Counted from the first letter of the stretch, positions 1 through 8,666 are shown. The stretch is DNA of 32,557 nt from an uncultured Thermomicrobiales bacterium (GCA_902806415.1 CADCWN010000202.1:1-32557); one strand, 5' to 3'. The notes: generated from the sequence alone by a model not told the origin. Translations and numbers: made by a program.

Positions 1-91
1 GCAGCGTGAAGGCGTCGGGCGAGCGCAGCCCGGCGGTCAGCGTGTCGCGCTCGGCATCCGTGACCGGGCGCACAAACAATGGTGCTTTCAT
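1..91 (-). CDS. IS630-family transposase / winged-HTH protein, N-terminal fragment (runs off the window)
   Basis: Reverse complement from ATG at 91 reads MKAPLFVRPVTDAERDTLTAGLRSPDAFTL, which resembles the N-terminus of IS630-type HTH proteins (MKAPLFVRPLT..ER..LEAGLRS.DAFTLRR). Only ~30 codons are visible. Confidence 0.55.
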   Translation of the reverse strand, partial: MKAPLFVRPVTDAERDTLTAGLRSPDAFTL

Positions 92-280
92 GCGCCGGAT
101 CGTACCACGCACAGCACGTCTTCTGCGAACGCACTAGCGCCGCAGAGCCGCGCGGTCGAGTTGGGACCATCGGGGGATGGTCGCCTCGTCGCGCACTGAC
201 TATCCTGCGAGGTGTGGGTTAATGGATCCCCACCGCTGACGACCGGTGACTGCCGACCGCCGCTCATCCGAAGGGACACG

Positions 281-1015
281 ATGCTCGCCACCGTACTACT
301 CTTCGCCCTCGTCGTCGTCGGGCTCTGCGTCGGCACCTGGATCGATGCTGCCGCCGCCGCGATTCCCGCGCACCGCTCGCCCTGGCGACTCCCGGCCTGC
401 CCGGAGTGCGAGGCACCCTGGCGCGGCGCGGCGCTCGTGCCGTTGCTCGGCCCCCTGCTGGCGCGGCGCTGCCCCAACTGCGCGCAGCCGATCACGTTCT
501 TTCGCCCGCTGACTGAGGTGGCGACCGGTCTCCTCTTCGCGCTGGCCCTCTGGCGCGCGGGACTGACGGTCGAGTTCGCCGCGCTCGTCACCTTCACCAT
601 CGTGCTGCTGGTCATCTTGCGGATCGACTGGCAGAACCACCTGATCTTCCAGAACACGATCATCGCCGGGATCCTGATCGCGCTCGGCTACGCGGCCATC
701 GCCTCGCCCGAGCCGCGCGCCCTCCTCTGGGCCACGGTCGCGTCGGTCGGCGCGGCGCTCCTCTTCCTCTTCCTCTACGTCCTGGCCCTGGTGATCTACA
801 AGCGCCGCGCGCTCGGCTTCGGCGACGTGCTACTCGCCGCGCTGATCGGCGCGATGGCCGGGCAGAACGCATTCCTCGCCATCTTCATCGGGATGCTCCT
901 CGGCGCGGCGGGCGGCCTCCTGCTCGTCGCCCTGCGCGTCCGCACCATGCGCGACTACATCCCCTACGGTGCCTACCTCTGCGCCGGGACGATCATCGCC
1001 CTGCTGATTCGCTGA
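281..1015 (+). CDS. Prepilin peptidase (A24 aspartic peptidase family)
   Basis: Multi-TM protein with paired CPEC...CPNC cysteines, an Asp motif (RIDWQNHLI) and GFGDVLLAALIG. Start taken as ATG 281. Confidence 0.85.
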   Translation: MLATVLLFALVVVGLCVGTWIDAAAAAIPAHRSPWRLPACPECEAPWRGAALVPLLGPLLARRCPNCAQPITFFRPLTEVATGLLFALALWRAGLTVEFAALVTFTIVLLVILRIDWQNHLIFQNTIIAGILIALGYAAIASPEPRALLWATVASVGAALLFLFLYVLALVIYKRRALGFGDVLLAALIGAMAGQNAFLAIFIGMLLGAAGGLLLVALRVRTMRDYIPYGAYLCAGTIIALLIR

Positions 1016-1035
1016 ATTGCTGATACCAACGTGGA

Positions 1036-1061
1036 TGGCGGGCGGCTGAAGCCGCCCGCCA
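1036..1061 (+). terminator. Intrinsic terminator-like hairpin after the prepilin peptidase
   Basis: tggcgggcggct-ga-agccgcccgcca (12-bp perfect stem), with a short T-tract (ccttttt) further downstream. Confidence 0.6.
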
Positions 1062-1167
1062 CCACCGCTTCCTTTTTCCCCGAGTCAATATCGACCGCGT
1101 GGTACGCTGTACCACTCACCACGCCCGCCGTAGTCGTGATGCTGGTCGGGAGGAAGGGGGGGGCGAC

Positions 1168-1932
1168 ATGCCATGGTTCGGCGAGACAACCCTGCCGCAG
1201 CGGCACGATCTGCCGGAGTTGCTCGACGATCTCAACATGGATCGCCCGACCATGCTCGGGAATCTGCGCGACATCCGGCGCATTAATCGGCTCCTCCGCT
1301 GGGACACGATGGTCGCACGGGATGCGGCGCGGCTGATCGGCGCATACGTCCCGTCCCGCCAGCCGACAATCCTCGACGTCGGCTGCGGCACCGGCGATCT
1401 CCCGCTCGCGGTCGGCACGACGCTGCACCGCGCCGGGCGCGAGCCGCACTTCCTCTGCGCCGACATCCATCGCCCGATCCTCGCGGCGGCCCGGCACTAT
1501 ATCGGCGCGGCGCTGTCATGCGCCTACCTCTGCGCGGATGGGCTGCGCCTCCCGCTCCCGGATCGCGCGATCGACCTCGTCCTCTGCTCGGCGACGCTGC
1601 ACCACTTCCCCCCGCAGGCGGCGGCGTGCCTGCTCAGCGAGTTGGCGCGGGTCACGCGCGGGGTGCTCCTGGTGAGTGACCTGGCGCGGGGCTGGGGGCC
1701 GTACCTGGCCGCACGGGCGATCACCGCGGTCGCGATGCGCAACCGCGTCACCAGGCATGATGGGGTGGTGTCGGTCCTGCGCGCCTACACCGCGCGCGAG
1801 GTGCGCGCGCTCGCCAGCGATGCCGGGCTCACCGGCGCGACCGTGCGCGGCCGGCTACCGGGTCGCCTCACGCTCACCTGGGTGCCCACATTCGCGCGTT
1901 CGGCAGGTGCCGCCGCGCCAGAACTTAGCTGA
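1168..1932 (+). CDS. Class I SAM-dependent methyltransferase (type III PKS locus)
   Basis: ILDVGCGTGDLPLAVG motif I, LCSATLHHFP post-motif, LARVTRGVLLVSD. Start at ATG 1168 (MPWFGETTLPQ). Confidence 0.85.
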   Translation: MPWFGETTLPQRHDLPELLDDLNMDRPTMLGNLRDIRRINRLLRWDTMVARDAARLIGAYVPSRQPTILDVGCGTGDLPLAVGTTLHRAGREPHFLCADIHRPILAAARHYIGAALSCAYLCADGLRLPLPDRAIDLVLCSATLHHFPPQAAACLLSELARVTRGVLLVSDLARGWGPYLAARAITAVAMRNRVTRHDGVVSVLRAYTAREVRALASDAGLTGATVRGRLPGRLTLTWVPTFARSAGAAAPELS

Positions 1933-1972
1933 ACACGATCGAGCGAACGCTGCTGCCCACCGAGTGTCCCCG

Positions 1973-3262
1973 TCACCCCCCGAGTCGCGTCGGCCCCGCC
2001 CCGAAAGCGATCAACCGGGCGGGCAGATCGCGCACGCCGGGCAGGTCCAGCAGGAGGCGCAGCGGCGCGGGCAAGCGGTACGGCGTGGGCGAACGCAGCG
2101 CTGCCACGACGATCCGGCGCTGCACGAGATCCTGGCAGGTCTGGATCAGGCGGATCGCCACCGCGCGACGGCGCTGCACCCGCGCGAGATCAGCTGGGCG
2201 CACCCGACCGCTGTGCAGCCGATCCGCCAGGGTCCGCGCCGCGACGACCGCATCCTGGATCGCCAGGTTAATGCCGATCCCGCCGATCGGCGAGGTCGGG
2301 TGCGCGGCATCGCCGATCAGCAACAGGCCGGGCCGGGACCAGCGCCGCAGCCGGGCCGACTCGACGGTGAGCAGCGAGCAATCGCCCCACCCCCGCAGCG
2401 CCTCGATCCGGTCGGCGAACTCGGGCACCGCCTCGGACAACGCCCGGCGCAGCGCCTCCAGGCCGTCGGCGCGCACCCGGCCATAACCCCCGGCGGGGAT
2501 GATGTAGCCAATCTGCCAATGCTCGCCCTCCTCCATCAGCGCGATCAGGTTGCCGCGCCCGAAGCGGAAGCGTGTCGCCGCGTCCGGCGGATCGCCCGGC
2601 AGTCGCGGCAAGCGGAACCAGAGGACGTCCATCGTCGGCGCGACGCGCGTGGGTTCGAGGCCCGCCAACCGCCGGAGGCGCGAGGAACGGCCATCCGCGC
2701 CGACGACGAGCGCCGCGCGCACCTCGCGCAGCCCATCGACCGCCCGATAGCGGACCCCGCGCACAACACCACCCTCTTCGATCAACGCCTCCGCGCGCGC
2801 GCCCATGACGATTCGCACGCCGGGGAGGCGACTCGCTTCGGCGGCGAGATAGGCGAGGAAGTCGGCCTGGGGCAGCATCACCACGAAGGGATAGGGCGTC
2901 CGCAGGCGCGCGAAGTCCGCGAAGACCGTCTGGCGGGTGGCGGTCTGCGCGATGAAGCGCCGGGCCTTCGTGTGGCGCAGCCGCAGCAACCGATCGGCCA
3001 GGCCGAGTTCGTCCATGATCGCCAGCGTCGCGGGGTTCAGGGTGTTGCCTCGGAAGTCGCGCGCGAAGTCCCGGTGCGCCTCCAGCAAGACGACCGGCAC
3101 ACCGCGCCGCCCGAGCAGCAAGGCCAGCACCAACCCCCCCGGCCCGCCGCCGACGATGCAGCAGCCCGTATGGCTCGGGGCGATTCCCTCGTCAGCCCCG
3201 GTCGCTGCGGCGAACTGTCGGCCCGATTCGGGCATGGCGGCCAATTTCTCACCACCCGTCAT
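1973..3262 (-). CDS. FAD-dependent monooxygenase/oxidoreductase (PHBH/UbiH-like)
   Basis: GGGPGGLVLALLLGRRGVPVVLLEAH (Rossmann), VVGADGRSSRLR (DG motif), LLIGDAAHPTSPIGGIGINLAIQDA (GD motif). Start at MTGGEKLAAM (3262). Confidence 0.92.
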   Translation of the reverse strand: MTGGEKLAAMPESGRQFAAATGADEGIAPSHTGCCIVGGGPGGLVLALLLGRRGVPVVLLEAHRDFARDFRGNTLNPATLAIMDELGLADRLLRLRHTKARRFIAQTATRQTVFADFARLRTPYPFVVMLPQADFLAYLAAEASRLPGVRIVMGARAEALIEEGGVVRGVRYRAVDGLREVRAALVVGADGRSSRLRRLAGLEPTRVAPTMDVLWFRLPRLPGDPPDAATRFRFGRGNLIALMEEGEHWQIGYIIPAGGYGRVRADGLEALRRALSEAVPEFADRIEALRGWGDCSLLTVESARLRRWSRPGLLLIGDAAHPTSPIGGIGINLAIQDAVVAARTLADRLHSGRVRPADLARVQRRRAVAIRLIQTCQDLVQRRIVVAALRSPTPYRLPAPLRLLLDLPGVRDLPARLIAFGAGPTRLGG

Positions 3263-3324
3263 CGCGCGGTTCCTCCCGGCACATAAGTTGCGAAACGTCG
3301 ACTGGAAGTCATGACTGTCGCGCC

Positions 3325-3363
3325 GCCGCGCGGCGTGGAGCGGCGGGCACCACGCCGCGCGGC
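3325..3363. promoter_or_regulatory. 14-bp perfect inverted repeat in the divergent FAD-oxidoreductase/PKS intergenic region
   Basis: gccgcgcggcgtgg (3325-3338) and ccacgccgcgcggc (3350-3363) are exact reverse complements. Confidence 0.5.
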
Positions 3364-3469
3364 AGCACCTCTCCTCATCCCTTCCCCCACACTTCCGCAC
3401 GGCCCGCACCACGGTAATGTCACCTCAGCACCGCACGATCGCGGGCAGGCGACCTGGAGTACCCGGATC

Positions 3470-4519
3470 ATGCCTCGGATTGCCGGCGTCGCGGTCGCGA
3501 CGCCCCCCCATGTGCTGCGCCAAGATGAGGCGCGGGAGATGGCCCGCCAGTTCTTCGCCACCGAGATCAAGGATGTGGAACGCTATCTCGGCGTCTTCGA
3601 GCACGCCGAGATCGACACCCGCGCGCTCGCGGTGCCGCCCGAGTGGTTCGCCGAGGCGCACAGCTGGGGCGAGTGCAACGACCGCTGGATCGACGCCGCC
3701 TGCACGCTCGGCGCGGAGGCCGCGCGCCGCGCCCTCCGCGCGGCCGACCTCAGACCGGAGGAGATCGGGCATATCCTCTTCGTCTCGACGACCGGGCTCG
3801 CGGCCCCGTCGCTGGATGCGCGGATCATGGCCGAACTGGGGATGCCCCGCCACACGCGCCGGACGCCGATCTGGGGCCTCGGCTGCGCCGGGGGGGCGGT
3901 CGGGCTGACGCGCGCCGCCGACCACGCCCGCGCGTACCCGCGCGAGCGCGCGCTCCTGGTCTGCGTCGAGCTCTGCTCCCTCACCTTCCAATTCGGCGAT
4001 CGCTCGCCGCGCAACCTCGTCGCCGCCGCACTCTTCGCCGACGGTGCCGCCGCGGTGATCGTCGAGGGGGACGAAGTTGGTGGCAACGGCCCGGCGATCA
4101 TCGCCAGCGAGAGTACCCTCTTCCCGAACTCCTTCGATCTGATGGGCTGGGATATCGTGGACACCGGGATGCGGGTCGTCTTCGGCACGAAAATCCCCCA
4201 CATCGTGCGCGAACATTTCCAACCACTGGCCGAGGGGTTCCTGGGGCGGCACGGACTGTCGCTCGGGGAGATCGACCACCACATCTACCATCCGGGCGGG
4301 GCGAAGGTGCTCGGGGCGTTCGAGCAGGCCGGGGGGTTGTCGCCCTGCGCCCTCGGCCACAGCCGCGCGGTCCTCCGTCAGTGGGGCAACATGTCCTCGG
4401 CCACGGTCCTGTTCGTCCTGGAACGCTTCATTAACGGGGGCATCGCCCCCGGTGAACACGGACTGATGACGGTCTTCGGCCCCGGGTTCTCCTCGGAGAT
4501 GGTCTTGATCGCCGGGTAG
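3470..4519 (+). CDS. Type III polyketide synthase (chalcone/alkylpyrone synthase-like)
   Basis: Cys-His-Asn triad in family context: GLGCAGGAVG, HHIYHPGGAKVL, QWGNMSSATVLFVLE. Start at ATG 3470 (MPRIAGVAVATPPH). Confidence 0.95.
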   Translation: MPRIAGVAVATPPHVLRQDEAREMARQFFATEIKDVERYLGVFEHAEIDTRALAVPPEWFAEAHSWGECNDRWIDAACTLGAEAARRALRAADLRPEEIGHILFVSTTGLAAPSLDARIMAELGMPRHTRRTPIWGLGCAGGAVGLTRAADHARAYPRERALLVCVELCSLTFQFGDRSPRNLVAAALFADGAAAVIVEGDEVGGNGPAIIASESTLFPNSFDLMGWDIVDTGMRVVFGTKIPHIVREHFQPLAEGFLGRHGLSLGEIDHHIYHPGGAKVLGAFEQAGGLSPCALGHSRAVLRQWGNMSSATVLFVLERFINGGIAPGEHGLMTVFGPGFSSEMVLIAG

Positions 4520-4620
4520 CCGGGCTGTCCACACGGGAGTGAAAGGGCCGGGTGGCGGTCGTGGTGAGCCAAGTACGCTGGTACCGTGGCACCACTCCTG
4601 CGTAAAGGGGTAGTGCAACG

Positions 4621-5175
4621 TTGACGGAGTTCGCGACTACTCTGCGGACGAATGTCCCCGTCACGAGGAGGGTGGCCGGAATGCGCAACGACCCGACCGA
4701 TCCGAGAGGACGCGACGCGGACCAGGAGATGATCGTTCGCAACGAGCGCCAGGATGTGGTCACCGGTGACGGCACAGTCGTCGGGCAGGATGTCGGCACC
4801 ACCGCGATGGTCGATCATGTGGAGGCGCGGCGCTCAACTGCCGATTGGCTGAGCGGGCTCATTTCCCTGATCATCGGCGTCATCGCGATCCTGATCGCGA
4901 TCAGGATCGTCCTCAAACTCCTCGCGGCGAACACCGCGAGCGGTTTCACGCAGTTCATCTACAACGTCACCGGCCCGCTTGTCGCCCCGTTCCAAAACAT
5001 CTTCGGCACCCCGGCGGCCGGCAACGGCGCGGTCTTCGAGATCTCTTCCGTCCTCGCGATCGCCATCTATCTCCTCATCGGCTGGTTGCTGATCAAGCTC
5101 GTCCAGTTGATTATCGACCGACCGTCCAAGGGGGTGAGCGTGACGCGCAACGTCGACCAGCGCACGCTCCGCTAG
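4621..5175 (+). CDS. YggT-family membrane protein with hydrophilic N-terminal extension
   Basis: Two hydrophobic segments flanking NTASGFTQFIYNVTGPLVAPFQNIFGTP, the YggT signature. Confidence 0.8.
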   Translation: MTEFATTLRTNVPVTRRVAGMRNDPTDPRGRDADQEMIVRNERQDVVTGDGTVVGQDVGTTAMVDHVEARRSTADWLSGLISLIIGVIAILIAIRIVLKLLAANTASGFTQFIYNVTGPLVAPFQNIFGTPAAGNGAVFEISSVLAIAIYLLIGWLLIKLVQLIIDRPSKGVSVTRNVDQRTLR

Positions 5176-5183
5176 GTATCAAC

Positions 5184-5204
5184 TCCGCTGGATGGTCCAG
5201 CGGA
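5184..5204 (+). promoter_or_regulatory. Hairpin between yggT-like and GlsB-like genes
   Basis: tccgctgga-tgg-tccagcgga, 9-bp perfect stem with 3-nt loop. Confidence 0.4.
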
Positions 5205-5240
5205 ACGCGATATAGGCCCATCTTCAGAAGGAGGCTTACC

Positions 5241-5507
5241 GTGCTTGGGACATTGATCGGTTGGATTATTGTCGGCGCGATCGCCGGTGGCATCGCCAGT
5301 CTCATCGTGCCGGGTCGCACACCCGGCGGTATGATCGGTGCCATCATCGTCGGTATCCTCGGCGGTATTCTCGGTGGCTGGCTGCTCAACTCGGTGTTCA
5401 ATCTTGGTGTTGGTGCCAGCTTCATCGGTTCGTTGATCGTTGCGATCATCGGCGCGGTGATCATCCTCTTCGCTCTGCGCGCCTCGGGTGCCAGTTCACG
5501 CGTCTAG
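5241..5507 (+). CDS. GlsB/YeaQ/YmgE-family (transglycosylase-associated) membrane protein
   Basis: MLGTLIGWIIVGAIAGGIASLIVPGRTPGGMIGAIIVGILGGILGGWLL; GTG start 5241 preceded by a gaaggagg RBS. The ORF track shows it as part of a longer ORF. Confidence 0.9.
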   Translation: MLGTLIGWIIVGAIAGGIASLIVPGRTPGGMIGAIIVGILGGILGGWLLNSVFNLGVGASFIGSLIVAIIGAVIILFALRASGASSRV

Positions 5508-5566
5508 CTCTAACCTTCCTCTCCGGTCCGAAACGTGACGGTGCAGGAATACAAGGAGGTTCAGTT

Positions 5567-5794
5567 ATGTCCGGCTTAGGCGACAAACTGAAGGGTGCGG
5601 CCCAAGAAGCGGCCGGTAAGGCGAAAGCGGCTGTCGGTAACGCGACCGACGACCCCGGTATGACCTCAGAGGGCCACGCCGATCAGGTACGCGGCCAGGG
5701 TAACCAGTTCAAGGGCGACGCGAAGGGCAAGGTCAACGACGTGATCGACCGGGTCGGTGACGCGGTGAATGACAACAAGCGCAGGAATCCGTAA
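5567..5794 (+). CDS. CsbD-family stress response protein
   Basis: MSGLGDKLKGAAQEAAGKAKAAVGNATDDPGMTSEGHADQVRGQGNQFKGDAKGKVND; AAGGAGG RBS just upstream of ATG 5567. Confidence 0.92.
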   Translation: MSGLGDKLKGAAQEAAGKAKAAVGNATDDPGMTSEGHADQVRGQGNQFKGDAKGKVNDVIDRVGDAVNDNKRRNP

Positions 5795-5818
5795 GCCCGT
5801 CGCGTCAATAGAGCCCAA

Positions 5819-5852
5819 CCACAGGCCGGGGGCAATTGCCCCCGGCCTGTGG
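5819..5852 (+). terminator. 34-bp perfect palindrome downstream of the CsbD gene
   Basis: ccacaggccgggggcaa|ttgcccccggcctgtgg, 17 bp per arm with no spacer. No strong T-tract follows. Confidence 0.65.
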
Positions 5853-6031
5853 TATTTGCATTTCAATCGATCGGGGAGATCGCCGTACCACCAGCAGGAG
5901 ACGAAGTTCCCGGTTCACCGCCTGCCCGGTTCGCCCGACGACGGCAAGCGTTCGCGCGCCGCTGCGGTATACTGAGCGGGGTGTACATACGCTCAACTCT
6001 GCCTATTGTTCAGCGCCGTGAGGGCCGTAGG

Positions 6032-8464
6032 ATGAATCTCGAACAACTCCTCGAAACCTGGCGCGCGAATCCGCAGCGCCGCCATATCGTCCACTGGCAG
6101 ACGCAGGAGGCGGTCGAAGCCGAGTACGCCCCGCTCCCGGCAACGCTCGATCCGCGACTCGTCGCCGCGCTCGGCGCACAAGGGCTGGACCGCCTCTACT
6201 CGCACCAGGCCGCCGCCTTCGACAGCATCACCGCCGGGCAGCATACGTGCGTCGTCACCCCGACCGCCTCAGGCAAGACCCTCTGCTACACCCTCCCCGT
6301 CCTCAACGCTATCCTGGCGGATGACGGCGCGCGCGCCCTCTATCTCTTCCCCACGAAGGCCCTCGCCCAGGACCAGGCCGCCGTGCTACGCCGCTTCACC
6401 GCAGACATCACCAACGCGGCAGGCGGAACGGGGAACGGGGAAGTAACGTCGCCGGAAGAGATAAGCGTTGAGCCATCTTCCGGCGCAAATTCCGCGTTCC
6501 CCGTTCCGCCTGCCGCGTTCGTCAAGGTGCACACGTACGATGGTGACACCCCCGCGACCGCGCGCAAGCTGATCCGCACCGCCGGGCATGTGGTGATCAC
6601 CAATCCCGATATGCTGCACTCCGGGATCCTGCCGCACCACACCAAGTGGGTCCGCCTGTTCGAGTCGCTGCGCTACGTCGTGATCGACGAGTTGCACGGC
6701 TATCGCGGCGTCTTCGGCTCGCACGTCGCCAACGTGATCCGACGGCTGCGCCGGATCTGCCGCTTCTACGGCTCCGACCCGATCTTCATCCTCTGCTCGG
6801 CCACGATCGCCAATCCCGGCGAATTGGCCGAGCGGATTATCGGCGCGCCCGGCGGCGTGACGACGATCGATCGCAACGGCGCGCCGCGCGGACGGCGCGA
6901 GTTCATCTTCTACAACCCCCCGGTCGTCAATCCTGAGCTCGGCATCCGCCGCAGCTCGGTCCTCGAAGCGGCGGGGGTGGCGGGCGAACTGATCCGCAAC
7001 CGGATCCACACGATCGTTTTCGCCCGCGCCCGCACGACCGCCGAGGTCCTGCTGACCTATCTGCGCGAGGCGCTGCCGCCCGGTATCGACCGCGAGGCGA
7101 CGGTGCGCGGCTATCGCGGCGGCTACCTGCCGAACCAGCGCCGACAGATCGAGGCGGGCCTGCGCGATGGCGCGATCACCGGCGTCGTCAGCACCAACGC
7201 GCTGGAGCTCGGCGTGGACATCGGCGCGCTCGACGCCTGCGTGATGACCGGCTACCCCGGCACCGTCGCCTCCACCTGGCAGCAGGCCGGGCGGGCCGGA
7301 CGCCGCCAGGGGGTCGCGGCGGCGATCCTGATCGGGTCGTCGAGCCCGCTCGACCAGTTCATCATGGGCCACCCCGAATATTTCTTCGACCGCGCGCCGG
7401 AACACGGGCTGATCAATCCGGACAATCTGCTGATCCTCCTCAGTCACCTCAAATGCGCCGCGTTCGAGCTGCCATTCGACACGCGCGAGGAGGGCGGCGA
7501 CGACCCGCTCTTTGGCACCGCCGAGGCCGGGACGGTCCTCGCCGCCCTGCAACTGCTCGGCGAGGACGGCGTGGTGCAGGAGGTGGACGGTGCCTGGCAC
7601 TGGACCGATCAGGCGTACCCCGCCGAGGAGATCAGCCTGCGCACCGCCGCGCGCGATAATGTGGTGATCATCGACGAGAGCGAACGTGCCCGCCCGCGCG
7701 TGATCGGCGAGGTCGATCAGTTCAGCGCCCCGATGCTCGTCCACACCGAGGCGATCTACTTCCACGAGGGGCGACAATTCCACGTCGATCGCTACGACCT
7801 CGACGAGCAGAAAGCGTATGTCCACGGCGTGGCGGTGGACTACTACACCGACGCCGACATCGCCGTGCGCGTCCAGGTACTGGAACAGTTCTCGCCCGAG
7901 CCGGTCGGGTCGCCGCGCGCGCACGGCGAGGTGCTGATCGGCGCGCTGCCGACGAAGTACAAGAAGATCAAGCTGCACACGCACGAGAATATCGGCTGGG
8001 GCGAGATTCACCTGCCGGAGTCGCAGTTGCACACCGGGGCGTACTGGCTCTGCCTGCCCCACACACTGACCGACCGGATGCAGGTCGCGGAGTTGCAGGG
8101 GGCGCTCGTCGGGCTCACCAACCTGCTGGCGGTCGTCGCGCCTCTCTACCTGATGTGCGATCCGCGCGACATCGGGGTCCACGCCGAGGTGAAGTCGCCG
8201 TTCACCGGGCGTGGCACGGTCACGATCTTCGACAAGATCCCCGGCGGGATCGGCTTCAGCCAGAAGCTCTACGACACCCACGAGACGCTGCTCGAAGCCG
8301 CGCACGATCTGATCGCCGCCTGCCCCTGCGCGAGCGGGTGTCCGTCGTGCGCCGGGCCGACGGCGGAGATCGGCGCGCGCGGCAAACGCTTGGTCCTCGG
8401 GATCCTCAAGCTGCTGCTCGGTCGCCGCGTCGTCCCCGCCCAGGCAGCTGCCGCCCGCCGCTGA
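6032..8464 (+). CDS. DEAD/DEAH-box helicase with DUF1998-type zinc-binding C-terminus (MrfA/YprA-like)
   Basis: TPTASGKTLCY (motif I), VIDELHGYRG (motif II), LCSATIANPGE (motif III), VSTNALELGVDIG and QQAGRAGRRQG (motifs V/VI), CPCASGCPSCAGP C-terminal Cys cluster. Confidence 0.93.
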   Translation: MNLEQLLETWRANPQRRHIVHWQTQEAVEAEYAPLPATLDPRLVAALGAQGLDRLYSHQAAAFDSITAGQHTCVVTPTASGKTLCYTLPVLNAILADDGARALYLFPTKALAQDQAAVLRRFTADITNAAGGTGNGEVTSPEEISVEPSSGANSAFPVPPAAFVKVHTYDGDTPATARKLIRTAGHVVITNPDMLHSGILPHHTKWVRLFESLRYVVIDELHGYRGVFGSHVANVIRRLRRICRFYGSDPIFILCSATIANPGELAERIIGAPGGVTTIDRNGAPRGRREFIFYNPPVVNPELGIRRSSVLEAAGVAGELIRNRIHTIVFARARTTAEVLLTYLREALPPGIDREATVRGYRGGYLPNQRRQIEAGLRDGAITGVVSTNALELGVDIGALDACVMTGYPGTVASTWQQAGRAGRRQGVAAAILIGSSSPLDQFIMGHPEYFFDRAPEHGLINPDNLLILLSHLKCAAFELPFDTREEGGDDPLFGTAEAGTVLAALQLLGEDGVVQEVDGAWHWTDQAYPAEEISLRTAARDNVVIIDESERARPRVIGEVDQFSAPMLVHTEAIYFHEGRQFHVDRYDLDEQKAYVHGVAVDYYTDADIAVRVQVLEQFSPEPVGSPRAHGEVLIGALPTKYKKIKLHTHENIGWGEIHLPESQLHTGAYWLCLPHTLTDRMQVAELQGALVGLTNLLAVVAPLYLMCDPRDIGVHAEVKSPFTGRGTVTIFDKIPGGIGFSQKLYDTHETLLEAAHDLIAACPCASGCPSCAGPTAEIGARGKRLVLGILKLLLGRRVVPAQAAAARR
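6413..6519. repeat. 107-bp nested palindromic element inside the helicase ORF, in frame
   Basis: Outer arms aacgcggcaggcggaacggggaacg (6413-6437) and cgttccccgttccgcctgccgcgtt (6495-6519) are 25-bp perfect reverse complements. Inner arms cgccggaaga (6450-6459) and tcttccggcg (6476-6485). Confidence 0.93.
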
Positions 8465-8563
8465 CAAGTCGGGCGGCGGCGCTCGGGCTGGGAGCTACAC
8501 GCATCGGCGAAACGCGGCGTCAAGAGCCGTGCTTCGCCAGTACCCACCGCCTCCGCACCATGT

Positions 8564-8655
8564 TCACCCTCCCTTGTAGGGGAGGGTCGCCGCCGGGCAT
8601 TGTCCTGACTTGCAGCAGGATGAATCCGGCTCATCCGGAGCGGCTGGGAGAGGCC
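8564..8655. repeat. Dispersed intergenic repeat, copy A
   Basis: ttcaccctccc-ttgtag-gggagggtcgccgccggg ... gggagaggcc shares both ends with 16381-16431. Confidence 0.5.
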
Positions 8656-8666
8656 CCCCCGCCCCA

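Noticed and set aside
1676-3286. 536-aa plus-strand ORF antisense to the FAD oxidoreductase
   Set aside because: Gln/Arg/Pro-rich shadow ORF. The minus strand has full FAD-binding motifs.
4845-5507. 220-aa ORF as one protein
   Set aside because: Its first ~130 residues are out-of-frame sequence of the YggT gene; only 5241-5507 is a real gene, with its own RBS and GTG.
6386-8467. 693-aa minus-strand ORF antisense to the helicase
   Set aside because: No domain signature; opposite strand is an unambiguous helicase.
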